A DNA stretch of 33,048 nt from JAUXEH01 sp965602945. GTDB lineage: Bacteria > Acidobacteriota > Aminicenantia > Aminicenantales > Aminicenantaceae. The notes beneath the pieces are model-generated. The model saw nothing but the letters and a program-made list of their open reading frames with translations, made no database searches and was not told the DNA's origin. The stretch covers positions 1-33,048 of the forward strand of contig CBFDBC010000011.1 in the NCBI GenBank assembly GCA_965602945.1, written 5' to 3'. How positions within the stretch are numbered: position 1 is the stretch's first letter; the number at the start of each line of letters is the position of its first letter. A program made the position numbers and the translations under genes. Shown here one piece after another: positions 7,462 through 15,525 of this stretch.

Positions 7462-9045
7462 ATGGAATCCCGTCTATTTGCCGGCCTGGACGTATCCACA
7501 CAGAGCTGCAAGCTGGTGGTCCTGGATTGGGCGGAAAGAGCCACGGTGCATGTGCATGTCATCAATTATGACAGTGATCTCCCTCAATACGAAACGCGAG
7601 GCGGCGTCATCCAGGGATTGACGCGCGGCGTATCCGAATCCGATCCCCTCATGTGGCTGGAGGCCGTGGACCTGGTGTTCGACCGGTTAAAAGCCTCGCC
7701 GGTCCCCCAGGAAAGGATCCGCAGCATCTCCGTGTCCGGGCAGCAGCACGGCCTGGTAGCCCTGACCGAGAAGGGCGGCCTGGCCCGGCCTCGCAGCAAA
7801 CTCTGGAACGATTTCTCGACCGGCGAGGAATGCCGGCTGCTCACCGAGGCCGTGGGCGGCCCCGAGAACATGATCCGGGAGGTGGGGAATTCCCAGCGCA
7901 CCGGGTACACCGCGGCCAAGATCTATCACATGAGGCGGCATGAGCCCGATGCCTATCGCAATGCCGCCACCCTGTTCCTGGTTCACAACTACATCAACTG
8001 GTACCTGACGGGCGGCGCCAGGGTCATGGAGCCGGGCGACACCTCAGGGACGGCACTCTGGAATCCCGCCACAGGCGGCTGGTCGCAAAAGGTCATCCAG
8101 GCCATCGATCCGGGCCTGGCCGACAAGCTGCCCCCGGTCCGGCGGCCGGACCGGAATATCGGCACGGTCTCTCGAGACCTGGCCGACAGGTTCGGACTGG
8201 ACCCCCGGTGCACCGTTGATGCCGGAAGCGGAGACAACATGTGCGGAGCCGTGGGTACCGGAAATGTCCGCCCGGGGATCGTAACGGTCAGCCTCGGCAC
8301 GTCAGGGACCGCCTACACTCAGATGGAGGAAGCCTTCATCGATCCCCTGGGCGAGATCGCCGCCTTCTGCGACAGCACGGGCCGTCACCTTCCCCTGCTG
8401 TGTGTTTCCAACCTGGCCAATGGATACGATGCCCTGTTGGATCAGCTGGATCTGGACCACGACGGCTACGGCCGGCTTCTCCAGAAAACCCCGGCGGGAA
8501 ACGCCGGCCGCGTGCTCCTGCCCTGGTACACGGGTGAACGCACCCCCGACCTGCCGCTGGCATCGCCTCTCTACTTCGGCTTTGCCCTGAGTGATTTTCG
8601 TCCCGAGATCCTGGCCCGTGCCGTGCTGGAGGGCCACGTCCTCAACCTGTACGAAGGCTTCCGCCGCATGCCGGTTGAGCCGGACGAGATTCGCCTGACC
8701 GGGGGGCTCGCCCGGTCGGATGCCTGGTGCCAGGCCATCGCCGACATCTTTGCCACCGAGGCGGTACCGGTGGAGGGCGAAGGAGCTTCCCTGGGCGCTG
8801 CGCTGCACGCGGCCTGGGTGTGGTTGAACGAAAACGGAGAGGAGGTCTCCCTTGAAGAGGTCACAATGCCTTTCGTGATCAAGACCGAAACACGCCGCAG
8901 GCTCCCGCAGGACCACGCTCGCTCAGCCTATGAGCTGCAGAGGCGCCTCTTCCACGCCCTGGCGCTGCGGATCCGGGGAAAACCGGGAGAAGATCCGTTC
9001 GATCTGCGGGAACAGCTCGCTAGAATGACTTCGCCCTTCTCCTAG
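7462..9045 (+). CDS. FGGY-family carbohydrate kinase, xylulokinase-like
   Basis: This is a cytoplasmic ATP-dependent sugar kinase. The 527-residue product starts with the phosphate-binding loop AGLDVSTQSCKLVVLD. It has SGQQHGLVAL at about 92-101, which resembles the xylulokinase GQMHG substrate motif, and GSGDNMCGAVGTG, where D258 is the expected catalytic base. SLGTSGTAY follows, and then the second FGGY domain with GGLARSDAWCQAIADIF. D-xylulose is the likeliest substrate, but family members also act on other ketoses. The start is ATG 7462, five bases after a strong AGGAGGTGA site; a GTG inside that site at 7453 is rejected. It is convergent with the sugar-catabolism genes at 9253-13321. Confidence 0.9.
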   Translation: MESRLFAGLDVSTQSCKLVVLDWAERATVHVHVINYDSDLPQYETRGGVIQGLTRGVSESDPLMWLEAVDLVFDRLKASPVPQERIRSISVSGQQHGLVALTEKGGLARPRSKLWNDFSTGEECRLLTEAVGGPENMIREVGNSQRTGYTAAKIYHMRRHEPDAYRNAATLFLVHNYINWYLTGGARVMEPGDTSGTALWNPATGGWSQKVIQAIDPGLADKLPPVRRPDRNIGTVSRDLADRFGLDPRCTVDAGSGDNMCGAVGTGNVRPGIVTVSLGTSGTAYTQMEEAFIDPLGEIAAFCDSTGRHLPLLCVSNLANGYDALLDQLDLDHDGYGRLLQKTPAGNAGRVLLPWYTGERTPDLPLASPLYFGFALSDFRPEILARAVLEGHVLNLYEGFRRMPVEPDEIRLTGGLARSDAWCQAIADIFATEAVPVEGEGASLGAALHAAWVWLNENGEEVSLEEVTMPFVIKTETRRRLPQDHARSAYELQRRLFHALALRIRGKPGEDPFDLREQLARMTSPFS

Positions 9046-9072
9046 GTCGCTACAGAATTTCCATACTCGAGC

Positions 9073-9230
9073 TGGCGAAAAACAAGTCGGGCAGGCTGAT
9101 AAGGAGGCCGTCCGGAGGCGAGCGGGCATGGTTCCTCGAAGAGGAGAGCGAGCCGAGGAATAAGGAGATTTTCCTCGCTGGGGAAAATCACCGGGCCGAC
9201 GTTTCAGCCTGCCCGACTTATTCTCCGCCA
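9073..9230. repeat. Structured inverted-repeat element between convergent genes (MITE-like or RNA)
   Basis: A perfect 16-base inverted repeat (AAGTCGGGCAGGCTGA at 9084-9099 and its complement at 9204-9219) encloses 104 bases. Outside it, TGGCG (9073-9077) can pair with CGCCA (9226-9230). Inside are two further hairpins: TTCCTCG/CGAGGAA at 9132-9160 with a 15-base loop, and GATTTTCC/GGAAAATC at 9167-9189 with a 7-base loop. The whole folds as a branched structure between the 3' ends of the kinase and the isomerase fusion. No target-site duplication or coding frame is evident. It could be a bidirectional terminator, a miniature mobile element or a small RNA. Confidence 0.5.
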
Positions 9231-9252
9231 GGACGGCAACGGAGAAGCTGGG

Positions 9253-10728
9253 CTATTCCGTCAGGTCCTTGACAAATATGTTCCGGAAATAGACCGGGGA
9301 ACGACTGTCATGGTTCTGCAGGCCCAGGTAGCCCTCCCGGGCAAAATCCCTCACCTTCCCCCTGGGTTCCGCTTCCCAGTCCAGGACACGCGTTCCGTTC
9401 AGGTCTATCTGGATCCGGTTCCCCTGGAAGGTGATCCGGAAGTGATTCCACTCGCCCGGCGGCCTGGAGGCCGAGGACAAGGGGGCTTCCGCGTCGTAGG
9501 CCGACCCGGTGTGGTGTATGCCCTTTGAGGCATCATCGATCTGTATCTCAAAGGAGTGGTAGATATAATCGTTGCTCACGGGGATCTCGGGTACACGCAG
9601 GAACACTCCGGAATTCGTGTTCGCGCGCTCACACTTGAATTCCAGGTCCAGCACAAAATCACCATACATGCGCGTACCGTACCACAGGAGCCCCATCCCC
9701 CCCTGGGACTTCAGCACCCCGGTCCCTTCATCCAGGATGAAGTAGCCGGGGCCGTACTGGTTCCAGCCGTGCTTGTGGAAGCGGCCGTTCCTCTGCCCCA
9801 GGATCTGCTCATATCCCTTGTAATAGGTGATGCTGTCGATATAATCCAGCCCCGCGCGTATGGGGGGAGAGGGATTGTCGATGTCGGCGGGGTTCTCGTG
9901 CTCGATGGCCAGGGGCCCATAGTAGTTCTGCCGCGTCAGCTCAGCCAGGACCTTGCGTACATTGGCCTTTCCCTGCCCGAAAGGGACGTCCAGGGCCTTC
10001 CGGACTCCGAACTGATCCAGGTCCTTGAGGTGAACGTTGGTTATCCGGCCTTCCAGCAGCCGGAGGGCCTCCACGGGATCGACGCCGGTGCGGAGCCAGT
10101 GGCCCGTGTCCGCACACGCCCCGATGCGGGGATCCAGCCCCTGCACACGCTCAAGCACCGTTAAAGGGCGGGCGTACTTTGTGGGCGGCGGATGGTTGTG
10201 GATGGCGACACGGATGTTGTGGCGTTTGACCATCTTCTCCAGGAGAGAGAAATCGTCATCCTTGGGCTCGGTGTTGATGGTGCGGATGCGCATGGCCCTG
10301 GCAAATTCGAAGACCTTCCCCATGCTCTCTTCCGTGTTGTCGAAACCCACTACCCCGTAACTGATCAGGGTGATACCCGCCTCCTGGAGGCGCTCCTTTA
10401 CCAGGTTCCGGGTCTCATCGTCCATGTCATGCCCGAAGCGCGCCTCGGGCATGTCCCGGCTGAGTGCCTGGCCCGGATAGGCTTCCAGGTACCGGATGCC
10501 CAGGGCCTTGACCTTGTCCAGGGTCTCAAAAAACGTGAACTTCCGGAAGGTCCAGCACTGCATGGCGATGGGAAACTCCCGGATCCGGACCTCGTCATAG
10601 GGAACACTCTCGATCTCGGTTCCCTGGGGAGCCGGGCTGCCTGCCGCAAGGGCGAGGCCCGCGGTCGAGACCAGCATGGCGCACACCCCAATCACTACCA
10701 GTGCAGATAAGACGGCTGTTTTTTTCAC
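9253..10728 (-). CDS. Exported sugar phosphate isomerase/epimerase fused to DUF1080 (3-keto-disaccharide hydrolase-like) domain
   Basis: The 491-residue product has a Sec signal peptide (residues 1-29, hydrophobic core ending LALAA). A xylose-isomerase-like TIM barrel follows at about 50-310, with candidate metal/acid residues in LEAYPG, NTEPKDD, IHNHPPP, ADTGHW, NVHLKD and AIEHEN. The C-terminal part (about 315-491) is a concanavalin-like DUF1080 domain: GDFVLDLEFK, TNSGVFLRVP, EWNHFRITFQGNRIQIDLNG. In characterised relatives DUF1080 enzymes cleave 3-keto-glycosides and TIM-barrel partners epimerise or isomerise. One periplasmic protein doing both is inferred. The start is GTG at 10728, preceded by AAGAGGAGGG; the longer frame to 10779 has no better site. 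It is the last gene of a three-gene minus-strand run. Confidence 0.87.
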   Translation of the reverse strand: MKKTAVLSALVVIGVCAMLVSTAGLALAAGSPAPQGTEIESVPYDEVRIREFPIAMQCWTFRKFTFFETLDKVKALGIRYLEAYPGQALSRDMPEARFGHDMDDETRNLVKERLQEAGITLISYGVVGFDNTEESMGKVFEFARAMRIRTINTEPKDDDFSLLEKMVKRHNIRVAIHNHPPPTKYARPLTVLERVQGLDPRIGACADTGHWLRTGVDPVEALRLLEGRITNVHLKDLDQFGVRKALDVPFGQGKANVRKVLAELTRQNYYGPLAIEHENPADIDNPSPPIRAGLDYIDSITYYKGYEQILGQRNGRFHKHGWNQYGPGYFILDEGTGVLKSQGGMGLLWYGTRMYGDFVLDLEFKCERANTNSGVFLRVPEIPVSNDYIYHSFEIQIDDASKGIHHTGSAYDAEAPLSSASRPPGEWNHFRITFQGNRIQIDLNGTRVLDWEAEPRGKVRDFAREGYLGLQNHDSRSPVYFRNIFVKDLTE

Positions 10729-10788
10729 GGTCCCTCCTCTTGTTGATCTCTTACGTTTCAAAGCGGGCACGCCCCTCAAGGCGGCCCG

Positions 10789-12039
10789 TCAGCTCTTCCT
10801 GGGGTTCCACTCCCCTTTGGCCACGGACGGGACATACGTTTCGAGGCCGGGAGGAGGGAAGGTGATGGTCCGTTCCTGCTCGGCGCTCATGTAGGCCGTC
10901 ATGAGCAGCTCCGTCACGTTGACTCCGTCGCTGAAGTTTTCCTCCGGCCGCTTCCCATCCAGGAAGGCCCGGACCATGTGGCGGTTTTCATCGGTGTAGC
11001 CGTACTCCATTTCCTCGTTGCTCACAACCGGCATCAGGCCTATCTCGGCATTTTGTTTCTCGACCAGGTCTTCACCCTGGCTGCCCGTGACCTCGCGGCT
11101 GAAGAAGATCTTGAGGCCCGTGTCCAGCGTGTTGATCTGCAGGGCGTATTCCGGCCCCAGGAGTTCCAGGCTTAGGCGCAGTCCCGCCCCCACGTAACAC
11201 CATGAGGTGGTGGTCTCCACGATCAGCTTTTCTCCTCCTTCACCCCTGTATTCGATCAGGGAGCGGGCGAAGTCTTCCGCCGGGCGGTTGAGGTAATCGG
11301 TCCTGCCGCCGCTGCTGTCGGCCAGGATCTTGGCGTAATGGGGGATCTGCCACTTCAGGCAGTCGGTGTAGGCCGTAACCTTGACGGGTGTTATCACATC
11401 ACGGGCCGCACCGGGCGGCGTCAACATGTAGCGGGCCTCCTCCACGGAATGGCACATCATGTCGTTGAGGACCCCGCCTCCCTGTAGCTCGCCTTCCCAG
11501 AACCAGGGCATATGGGGGCCGCTGTGTTCCTCGGCGGCACGGGCCAGATAGGGCCGGCCGGCGGTGGCTGCCCCCCGGGCCCAGAGGATCTCTTTGCCGC
11601 GCATCACCGCAGGAGAAAAGACCTGGTTTTCCAGGTAGCCGTCCAGGAGGTTCGCTTTACGGGCCAGCTCCAGCATCCGGCGCGCCTCGGCCGCGTTGCG
11701 GCCCAGGGGCTTCTCGCAGGTTACCCCGATCAGCTCTCCACGGCCGCTCTCCACGGCCCCGACGATCTCTTCCATGACATCCAGGCGGGTGAAATTGGGC
11801 GACAGGATCCATATGGCGTCGATGCCCTGATCGGCAACCATGTCCGTGATGGTGGCGAACGTCCTGGCCTCTCCCAGGCGCATCCGACGCACAAGCGCGG
11901 CCGCTTCCTCAGCGCGTCCGGGGTGCTTATCCACGATACCGAGGATGTCGGCATCCCGGACGCCCAGCCATGAACGGATATGAAAATTGCCGATGAATCC
12001 CGCTCCGATAAATCCGACTCCCAGTCTCTTCTTTTCCAT
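10789..12039 (-). CDS. Gfo/Idh/MocA-family NAD(P)-dependent sugar oxidoreductase
   Basis: The 416-residue product has an N-terminal Rossmann fold with GVGFIGAGFIGNFHIRS (glycine fingerprint from residue 7) and the family motif CEKPLGRNAAEARRM, whose EKP is the hallmark near the nicotinamide. GVLNDMMCHSVEEARYML supplies the usual D-x3-H type active-site region. No export signal is seen, so it should be cytoplasmic. The family oxidises or reduces sugar hydroxyls and several members make or remove 3-keto sugars. Placed between a permease and an exported isomerase/DUF1080 protein, it fits that route (inference). The ATG start follows GGAGAAAG. A gap of 60 bases separates it from the isomerase fusion. 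Confidence 0.92.
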   Translation of the reverse strand: MEKKRLGVGFIGAGFIGNFHIRSWLGVRDADILGIVDKHPGRAEEAAALVRRMRLGEARTFATITDMVADQGIDAIWILSPNFTRLDVMEEIVGAVESGRGELIGVTCEKPLGRNAAEARRMLELARKANLLDGYLENQVFSPAVMRGKEILWARGAATAGRPYLARAAEEHSGPHMPWFWEGELQGGGVLNDMMCHSVEEARYMLTPPGAARDVITPVKVTAYTDCLKWQIPHYAKILADSSGGRTDYLNRPAEDFARSLIEYRGEGGEKLIVETTTSWCYVGAGLRLSLELLGPEYALQINTLDTGLKIFFSREVTGSQGEDLVEKQNAEIGLMPVVSNEEMEYGYTDENRHMVRAFLDGKRPEENFSDGVNVTELLMTAYMSAEQERTITFPPPGLETYVPSVAKGEWNPRKS

Positions 12040-12091
12040 GTCTCTTTCTCCTTATGCGAACGTATCTGCGCAGAGCCGGCCCGCCTCCCGG

Positions 12092-13321
12092 TTATGCGTC
12101 GCCGGCCTGGGGCTGCTCCGGCCGACTTTCGGCCCGGGGGTCCTTGAAGAACAGCATGAAAGCCAGAGCACAGAACACGGTCAGGGCCACCGGGACCAGG
12201 AAAACTCCCGTCCAGTTGGTCGAGCCTTGTGCGGTAAAGATGTTCTGGACCTTCCCTGCGAAGAGGCTTCCGAGGTAGTTTCCTATGCCGTAGGTCACGA
12301 GAGTGATCAGGCTCTGTGCGGAGTGTCGGATGTCCTTGGGCGCCACGGTATCCACGTATATGAAGGCCGCCACAAAGAAAAAGACAAAACAGAAACCATG
12401 CAGCGACAGAGAAGCGATGACCAGCCAGGCGGGGGTGCCGACCGCGAAAATAATGTAGCGCAGCGGCCAGGCCAGGACCCCCAGGGCCAGGATCTTTCGG
12501 ATGCTGGTTTTCTTGATGAGATAGGGAAGAAGCAGGGCCATGACGAAGATCTCCGCCAGCTGCGCGATCGCCATCACCATGGGCAGGTTGGCCTGTGAAA
12601 CGCGGATCTGCGGTGAGGTCAGGAAGGGGGCGGTCAGGATGTAATAGAACATCAGTTCGGTGGCCACCACAAAAGAGATGATGATGAAGATCAGGAAATT
12701 CTTGTCTCGCAGCATCTTCAGAGCTTCCAGAAACGCCAATGGTTTCGTCCCTTCCTTCTGTGGAGGGGTGTGAGGAAGACCGAAAGCGAAGAGCCCCATG
12801 ATCAGTGAGAAGATCCCGGCCAGCAGGAGCGCGTCGCCCTGCATGGCGATCCCGCCGCCGCCGGACAGATTCCGCCACAAAGTCAGTCCCAATCCGGCAG
12901 CGATCCACCCTATGGTTCCCCAGACGCGGATCTGGCCGAACTCCTTCTCCGAGTTCTTCAGGTTTATGAAGGCGACGGAATTCGTGAGGGCCAGGGTCGG
13001 GGCATAAAGAAGGCAGTAGAAAAGCATCACCCAGGCCATGAGCCTGTAGTCGGACATGGTCGAGACCCAGATGAGCAGGGCGCCGCCCAGCAGCTGGAGG
13101 ACGGCGATGAATTTCTCTCCCGACAGGTACCGATCCGCGATCTGGCCGCCGATAAAGGGAGCGATAATGGTGGCCAGGGGGAGCAGGCTGTAGATGATCC
13201 CGGTCTGGATCCCGTCGAAACCGAGATTGTTCTGCAGGTAATCGGACAGGACCGGTGCCCAGGCGCCCCATATGGCGTACTGCAGAAACATCATGGCTCC
13301 CAGACGAATCTTTACTCCCAT
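12092..13321 (-). CDS. MFS permease, nucleoside:H+ symporter (NupG/XapB)-like
   Basis: The 409-residue product has about twelve hydrophobic segments. It opens with LGAMMFLQYAIWGAWAPVLSDYL, a start typical of the NHS branch of the major facilitator superfamily. The loop IGGQIADRYLSGEK after helix 2 and VWGTIGWIAAGLG are also family-like. Characterised members import nucleosides by proton symport, but many unstudied ones lie beside oxidoreductases and isomerases and are likely to carry sugars. Here it heads the run permease, Gfo/Idh, isomerase-DUF1080, so it may import the product of the exported enzyme (inferred). ATG 13321 is preceded by GAGAGGG. The Gfo/Idh gene follows after 52 bases. Confidence 0.88.
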   Translation of the reverse strand: MGVKIRLGAMMFLQYAIWGAWAPVLSDYLQNNLGFDGIQTGIIYSLLPLATIIAPFIGGQIADRYLSGEKFIAVLQLLGGALLIWVSTMSDYRLMAWVMLFYCLLYAPTLALTNSVAFINLKNSEKEFGQIRVWGTIGWIAAGLGLTLWRNLSGGGGIAMQGDALLLAGIFSLIMGLFAFGLPHTPPQKEGTKPLAFLEALKMLRDKNFLIFIIISFVVATELMFYYILTAPFLTSPQIRVSQANLPMVMAIAQLAEIFVMALLLPYLIKKTSIRKILALGVLAWPLRYIIFAVGTPAWLVIASLSLHGFCFVFFFVAAFIYVDTVAPKDIRHSAQSLITLVTYGIGNYLGSLFAGKVQNIFTAQGSTNWTGVFLVPVALTVFCALAFMLFFKDPRAESRPEQPQAGDA

Positions 13322-13550
13322 GTTGCCCTCTCTTTCCTAGTGTTTAGGCCGGCCATCATGCCCTCACCGCTAACGGCGGCACGCCTCTGCTCGAAAATGC
13401 CGCCCCGGCTTGAAAATGAGCGGGGACCCGGAGGCTCTGAGTACATGCCGGCAAAGCAAATCCACCATATTAAAATTGCCCGGGGTTGTCAATAAATCCC
13501 CCGCGGTTGATTCGGCCACGGTCCTGTGCTACAAACAGGGCGTTACGGTC
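13322..13550. other. Divergent intergenic region (permease operon / apbE)
   Basis: These 229 bases separate the minus-strand permease from the plus-strand apbE. They hold the apbE promoter near the right end (13507-13535). A frame-compatible upstream ATG at 13410 would extend ApbE by 47 residues of non-signal sequence and is not favoured. No clear promoter or operator for the permease run was found, nor any RNA gene. Confidence 0.5.
13507..13535 (+). promoter_or_regulatory. Possible apbE promoter
   Basis: TTGATT at 13507-13512 and TACAAA at 13530-13535 are spaced by exactly 17 bases. The untranslated leader would be only about 9 bases long before the ATG at 13551. Each element matches four of six consensus bases, so this is a moderate prediction. 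Confidence 0.4.
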
Positions 13551-14495
13551 ATGAAGCGCGCACTCTGTTTCGTTCTCGCCCTGCTGGCCGCCGGGGCCGC
13601 GGGATGCCGAAGCTACAACACCTGGCGGAAAACCACCCTCATGTATTTCGACACCGTTTGTGAGGTGCAGCTCTACTGCAGCGCCCCTGCCTTTGCCGAG
13701 GCTCGCGAAGTCATCGACAAGGAATTCGGGGAGGTCTCCCGGTTGTTTTCTCCCGGCAGCCGCGATTACGCCGCCCCAGGTGTGAGGGCATTGTTCACGC
13801 AGGCACAGGGAGTCTTCCTCCGCTCCCGGGGATGTTTCGACATTTCAGTGGGCGCCCTGTCCCGGCTCTGGGGGTTTCACTCGGAAGATCGCCGTTTGCC
13901 CGAACCGGAAGAGATCCGGGAGGCGCTTCGTTTTGTGGGCCTGGAAAAGATCGGGATCCGGCCTGACCGCCTGGAGGTCCCGGAGGGCATGGAGCTGGAT
14001 TGGGGGGCGATCGCCAAGGGATACGGCATCGACCTGGCCGCCCGGGCCCTGATCGATCTGGGGGTCCAACGAGGCTTCATAAACGCGGGCGGCGACATCT
14101 TCTGCTGGGGGACCAATCCCCGGGGTCAGCCCTGGCAGGTCGGGATCAAGCACCCGCGCGGCGGCGGATTTCTGGGGGTACTATCCCTGTCGGGGCAGGG
14201 GGCGGCCACTACGGGAGATTACCAGAGGTTTTTTATGGAAGACGGAGTCCGCTACCATCATGTCTTCGATCCCCGGACCGGACGGCCGGCGCGGGGGAAG
14301 CAGAGCGTCACGGTAGCGGGCCCGGAGGCGAGCCTGTGTGACGCCCTGTCCACGGCCCTCTTCGTCTCTGGATCTCCGGAAGAGATCATGCACGACTACC
14401 CGGAATACGGGGCATTTCTAGTGGATGCAGAAGGGCGGCTCACAACTCTGGGGAAGGCGTTTCCACTCCGCCCCGGGCCTCGCGACGGACCCTGA
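13551..14495 (+). CDS. apbE: FAD:protein FMN transferase ApbE, lipoprotein
   Basis: ApbE transfers FMN from FAD to a Thr of target proteins such as RnfD and RnfG. The 314-residue product has a lipoprotein signal with the acylated Cys at residue 19 (AAGAAGC). Family motifs include MYFDTVCEVQLY, DWGAIAKGYGIDLAARAL, INAGGDIFCWG, TTGDYQRFF and HHVFDPRTGRPA; the last two hold the metal- and FAD-contact residues. It stands apart from the rnf operon by about 6.3 kb, but in the same window, and the rnf products show both target motifs. The start is the ATG at 13551, chosen because the lipoprotein signal begins there. The 3' end overlaps the convergent GT2 gene by 56 bases. Confidence 0.94.
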   Translation: MKRALCFVLALLAAGAAGCRSYNTWRKTTLMYFDTVCEVQLYCSAPAFAEAREVIDKEFGEVSRLFSPGSRDYAAPGVRALFTQAQGVFLRSRGCFDISVGALSRLWGFHSEDRRLPEPEEIREALRFVGLEKIGIRPDRLEVPEGMELDWGAIAKGYGIDLAARALIDLGVQRGFINAGGDIFCWGTNPRGQPWQVGIKHPRGGGFLGVLSLSGQGAATTGDYQRFFMEDGVRYHHVFDPRTGRPARGKQSVTVAGPEASLCDALSTALFVSGSPEEIMHDYPEYGAFLVDAEGRLTTLGKAFPLRPGPRDGP

Positions 14496-15525
14496 TCCAC
14501 TTCCTCAGCTGGCCCAGGTTGATGCACACCTGGCGGACGAGGATGAGGGCCGGGACGATTGCCGTTGCCGAGAAGAGGCCCAGCCCCACCAGGCGCCGGC
14601 GGCGCAAAAGCAGGGGATACGGCCTCGAGAAAAAATAAAGGATCCCCAGATATCCCAGCCAGCCGAGAACAAGGAGCGCCCCTCCCAGCGAGGGAAATCG
14701 GAGCACAAAACCCGCTGCCGTGATCAACCCCAACAGAGGCCATGCGATGAATGCGGGCTGCAGTAGGATCCGGAGCAGGCCGGGGCGCCTCAGGTTGAAC
14801 TTGGTGAACCCGACCCCGATGTTCCACCGGATGTAGGGCCACAGAGACGGCCTAGGTTTATGATACACAGTCAGGTCGGGGATGTAGTCGAGATAAAAGC
14901 CGCCCTGCTTGAGCCTCCGGGAGAGGTCCACGTCCTCCCCCCCGTCCTCGAATCCCGGGTCGAATCCTCCCACGGCAACCAGCGCGGATCTCCGGAATGC
15001 GGAGTTGCATCCGGCTATGAATTCAATCCCCCGGGGACCGCGCGAGACATTGGCGTCGAATCCAATGGCACCGCCGGCGGGATGGCCGATCGCCGCCGCG
15101 CATTTTTCGAAATAGCCTGATCCTGGCGGGGGATAGGCGTTGCCTCCTATCCCATCAATGGAGGGATTCGAAAAAGCCCGGGCCATGGCTCCCAGCCAGC
15201 CGGGAGGGGCGATGCAGTCCGCATCCGTAAACGCAACCAGCTCCGATCGGGAAGCCAGCAGCCCGGCATTCTTCTGCCGGCTGAAGCCTTTGGCGGAACG
15301 CACATACCGCACCGAGGGATAGCGCCGCACGATCTCCGGTGTCGCATCCTGGGAAGCGTCCACCACGAAGATCTCGAACCTCTCGGAAGGATAATCCTGG
15401 CGAATGAGAGAGTCCAGGCATGCCGCGATGTTGTTCTCTTCGTTCAGTGTGATGACGATGACGGAGATCCGTGCCGCCTCGCTTTTTTCGGACGAGGGGG
15501 GCTGCACTTCACGGCTGGGCGGCAT
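14440..15525 (-). CDS. Family 2 glycosyltransferase with C-terminal membrane helices
   Basis: The 361-residue product has a GT-A fold: SVIVITLNEENNIAACLDSL near the N-terminus, FEIFVVDASQDATPEI, the metal-binding D-A-D at 101-103 in FTDADCIAPPGW, and GGEDVDLSRRLKQGG in the acceptor part. Two or three hydrophobic helices follow (about 255-335), so the enzyme is likely to sit on the cytoplasmic face of the inner membrane. It is the last gene of a five-gene run that begins with a sulfotransferase. It overlaps the radical SAM gene upstream by 17 bases and convergent apbE by 56 bases. It probably acts in extracellular polysaccharide or glycolipid synthesis (inferred); the donor sugar is unknown. 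Confidence 0.9.
   Translation of the reverse strand: MPPSREVQPPSSEKSEAARISVIVITLNEENNIAACLDSLIRQDYPSERFEIFVVDASQDATPEIVRRYPSVRYVRSAKGFSRQKNAGLLASRSELVAFTDADCIAPPGWLGAMARAFSNPSIDGIGGNAYPPPGSGYFEKCAAAIGHPAGGAIGFDANVSRGPRGIEFIAGCNSAFRRSALVAVGGFDPGFEDGGEDVDLSRRLKQGGFYLDYIPDLTVYHKPRPSLWPYIRWNIGVGFTKFNLRRPGLLRILLQPAFIAWPLLGLITAAGFVLRFPSLGGALLVLGWLGYLGILYFFSRPYPLLLRRRRLVGLGLFSATAIVPALILVRQVCINLGQLRKWIRVRREARGGVETPSPEL

Noticed and set aside
9073..9230. Reading the structured element as a tRNA or a complete insertion sequence
   Set aside because: No cloverleaf with the tRNA T-loop bases, no transposase frame and no target-site duplication could be seen.
11730..13271. A 513-codon minus-strand frame in the permease and oxidoreductase region
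   Set aside because: It is in another register than both genes; those have full-length family matches and good ribosome sites.
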